Positions 6,182 to 6,814 of a stretch of DNA of 6,814 nt are shown here, one piece after another; the first letter of the stretch is position 1, and the number at the start of each line of letters is the position of its first letter. Location of the stretch: positions 1 to 6,814 of the forward strand of contig JACMKW010000077.1 of the NCBI GenBank assembly GCA_014379885.1. Reading direction: 5' to 3'. A model generated the notes under the pieces. The model made no database searches. It saw only the letters and a list, made by a program, of their open reading frames with translations, and was not told where the DNA came from. Position numbers and translations under genes: made by a program. The DNA is from Rhizobacter sp. Its GTDB lineage: Bacteria > Pseudomonadota > Gammaproteobacteria > Burkholderiales > Burkholderiaceae.

Positions 6182-6278
6182 CGGGCGGGAGGATAGCGCC
6201 GTACGTCAATCAACGTATTCGCTCGCGTGGGTGCGGTTTTCACAATCAGCCCGACCCCAGACACGAAGCGAGGCAACC
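6182..6278. promoter_or_regulatory. Divergent promoter region between the Cys-rich gene and amiE, with a small dyad
   Basis: These 97 bp must hold the promoter of amiE and that of the minus-strand group unless either is read through from elsewhere. A dyad TACGT-CAATCA-ACGTA spans 6202-6217 and could be an operator. I could not find a convincing -35/-10 pair in either direction. The amiE ribosome binding site is GAGG at 6270-6273, five bases before its ATG. Confidence 0.35.
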
Positions 6279-6814
6279 ATGATCCACGGCGACATCTCCA
6301 GCAGCAAAGACACCGTCGGCGTGGCCGTCGTCAACTACAAGATGCCGCGCCTGCACACGCGCGCCGAGGTGCTGGTCAATGCGAAACAGATCGCCGACAT
6401 GGTGGTCGGCATGAAGCTGGGCCTGCCGGGGCTCGACCTGGTGGTCTTTCCCGAGTACAGCACCCACGGGATCATGTACGACAGCGCCGAGATGTACGAG
6501 AACGCCGCCACCGTGCCCGGCGCCGAGACCGAGATCTTCGCCGCCGCCTGCCGCAAGGCCAAAGTGTGGGGCGTGTTCTCGCTCACCGGCGAACGCCATG
6601 AAGAGCACCCGAACAAGGCGCCGTACAACACGCTCATCCTGATGAACGACGAGGGCGAGATCGTCCAGAAGTACCGCAAGATCATGCCGTGGGTGCCCAT
6701 CGAAGGCTGGTACCCGGGCAACTGCACCTACGTGAGCGATGGGCCCAAGGGCCTGAAGGTCAGCCTCATCATCTGCGACGACGGCAACTACCCCGAGATC
6801 TGGCGCGACTGCGC
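6279..6814 (+). CDS. amiE: Aliphatic amidase (3' truncated by window)
   Basis: The frame opens with ATG at 6279 and is still open at the window end: 178 full residues of a family near 345. AmiE hydrolyses short aliphatic amides such as acetamide and propionamide to the carboxylic acid and ammonia in the cytosol, supplying nitrogen and carbon. The N-terminus ([20 protein letters not shown]) is nearly that of Pseudomonas AmiE. The nitrilase-type triad is complete: Glu59 ([13 protein letters not shown]), Lys134 ([10 protein letters not shown]) and Cys166 ([16 protein letters not shown]), at the same numbers as in Pseudomonas AmiE. Formamidase AmiF has a different N-terminus, so AmiE is favoured. 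GAGG lies five bases before the start. The gene is transcribed away from the Cys-rich gene group; any regulator or amide and urea transporter genes would lie downstream, outside the window. The leader is too short and plain for Pseudomonas-style AmiR antitermination. Confidence 0.95.
   Translation, partial: MIHGDISSSKDTVGVAVVNYKMPRLHTRAEVLVNAKQIADMVVGMKLGLPGLDLVVFPEYSTHGIMYDSAEMYENAATVPGAETEIFAAACRKAKVWGVFSLTGERHEEHPNKAPYNTLILMNDEGEIVQKYRKIMPWVPIEGWYPGNCTYVSDGPKGLKVSLIICDDGNYPEIWRDC

Noticed and set aside
6225..6245. Sigma-54-like promoter upstream of amiE
   Set aside because: A TGGGTGC stretch recalls the -24 element, but no GC at the proper -12 distance follows.
6182..6278. Pseudomonas-style antitermination leader for amiE
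   Set aside because: The leader is under 100 bases and contains no terminator stem with T-run.

Overview
The window is a high-G+C stretch of bacterial chromosome, roughly two-thirds G+C by eye. Gene content and protein style point to a betaproteobacterium of the order Burkholderiales; this is an inference, and no marker gene in the window fixes the genus. It holds eight protein-coding genes, two of them cut by the window edges. Gene density is high and I see no mobile element, tRNA, rRNA or CRISPR array.

Layout. (1) 1-1561, plus: the C-terminal two thirds of a hybrid NADP-malic enzyme (MaeB type: malic enzyme plus phosphotransacetylase-like domain). (2) 1661-4727: a selenium block. A periplasmic PhnD-like binding protein of the putative selenate type and selU/mnmH (tRNA 2-selenouridine synthase) lie on the minus strand as a two-gene operon, selU first. 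selD (selenide, water dikinase) diverges from selU across 62 bp. SelD makes selenophosphate, SelU uses it to turn 2-thiouridine into 2-selenouridine in tRNA wobble positions, and the binding protein plausibly captures the selenium oxyanion outside. No permease or ATPase gene for the transporter lies here. (3) 4744-6181, minus: a run of three genes: a small Cys-rich oxidoreductase-like protein, a HipA-like kinase with an apparent TTG start, and a DUF3037 protein with an apparent GTG start that overlaps the kinase gene by 23 bp. (4) 6279-end, plus: the first 178 residues of an aliphatic amidase (AmiE), open at the window edge, with all three catalytic residues visible.

Non-coding signals: a hairpin plus T-run just before selD; an 8-bp GC stem between the convergent selD and DUF3037 genes; a 7-bp-arm hairpin between the small Cys-rich gene and the kinase; a small dyad in the gap between the Cys-rich gene and amiE; and, between maeB and the binding-protein gene, a sequence resembling a dispersed intergenic repeat I know from Burkholderiales genomes.

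Most genes are well-known families. The parts most worth a second look are the kinase-DUF3037 module, whose role is not established as far as I know, and the selenate-type binding protein that stands without its transporter partners.
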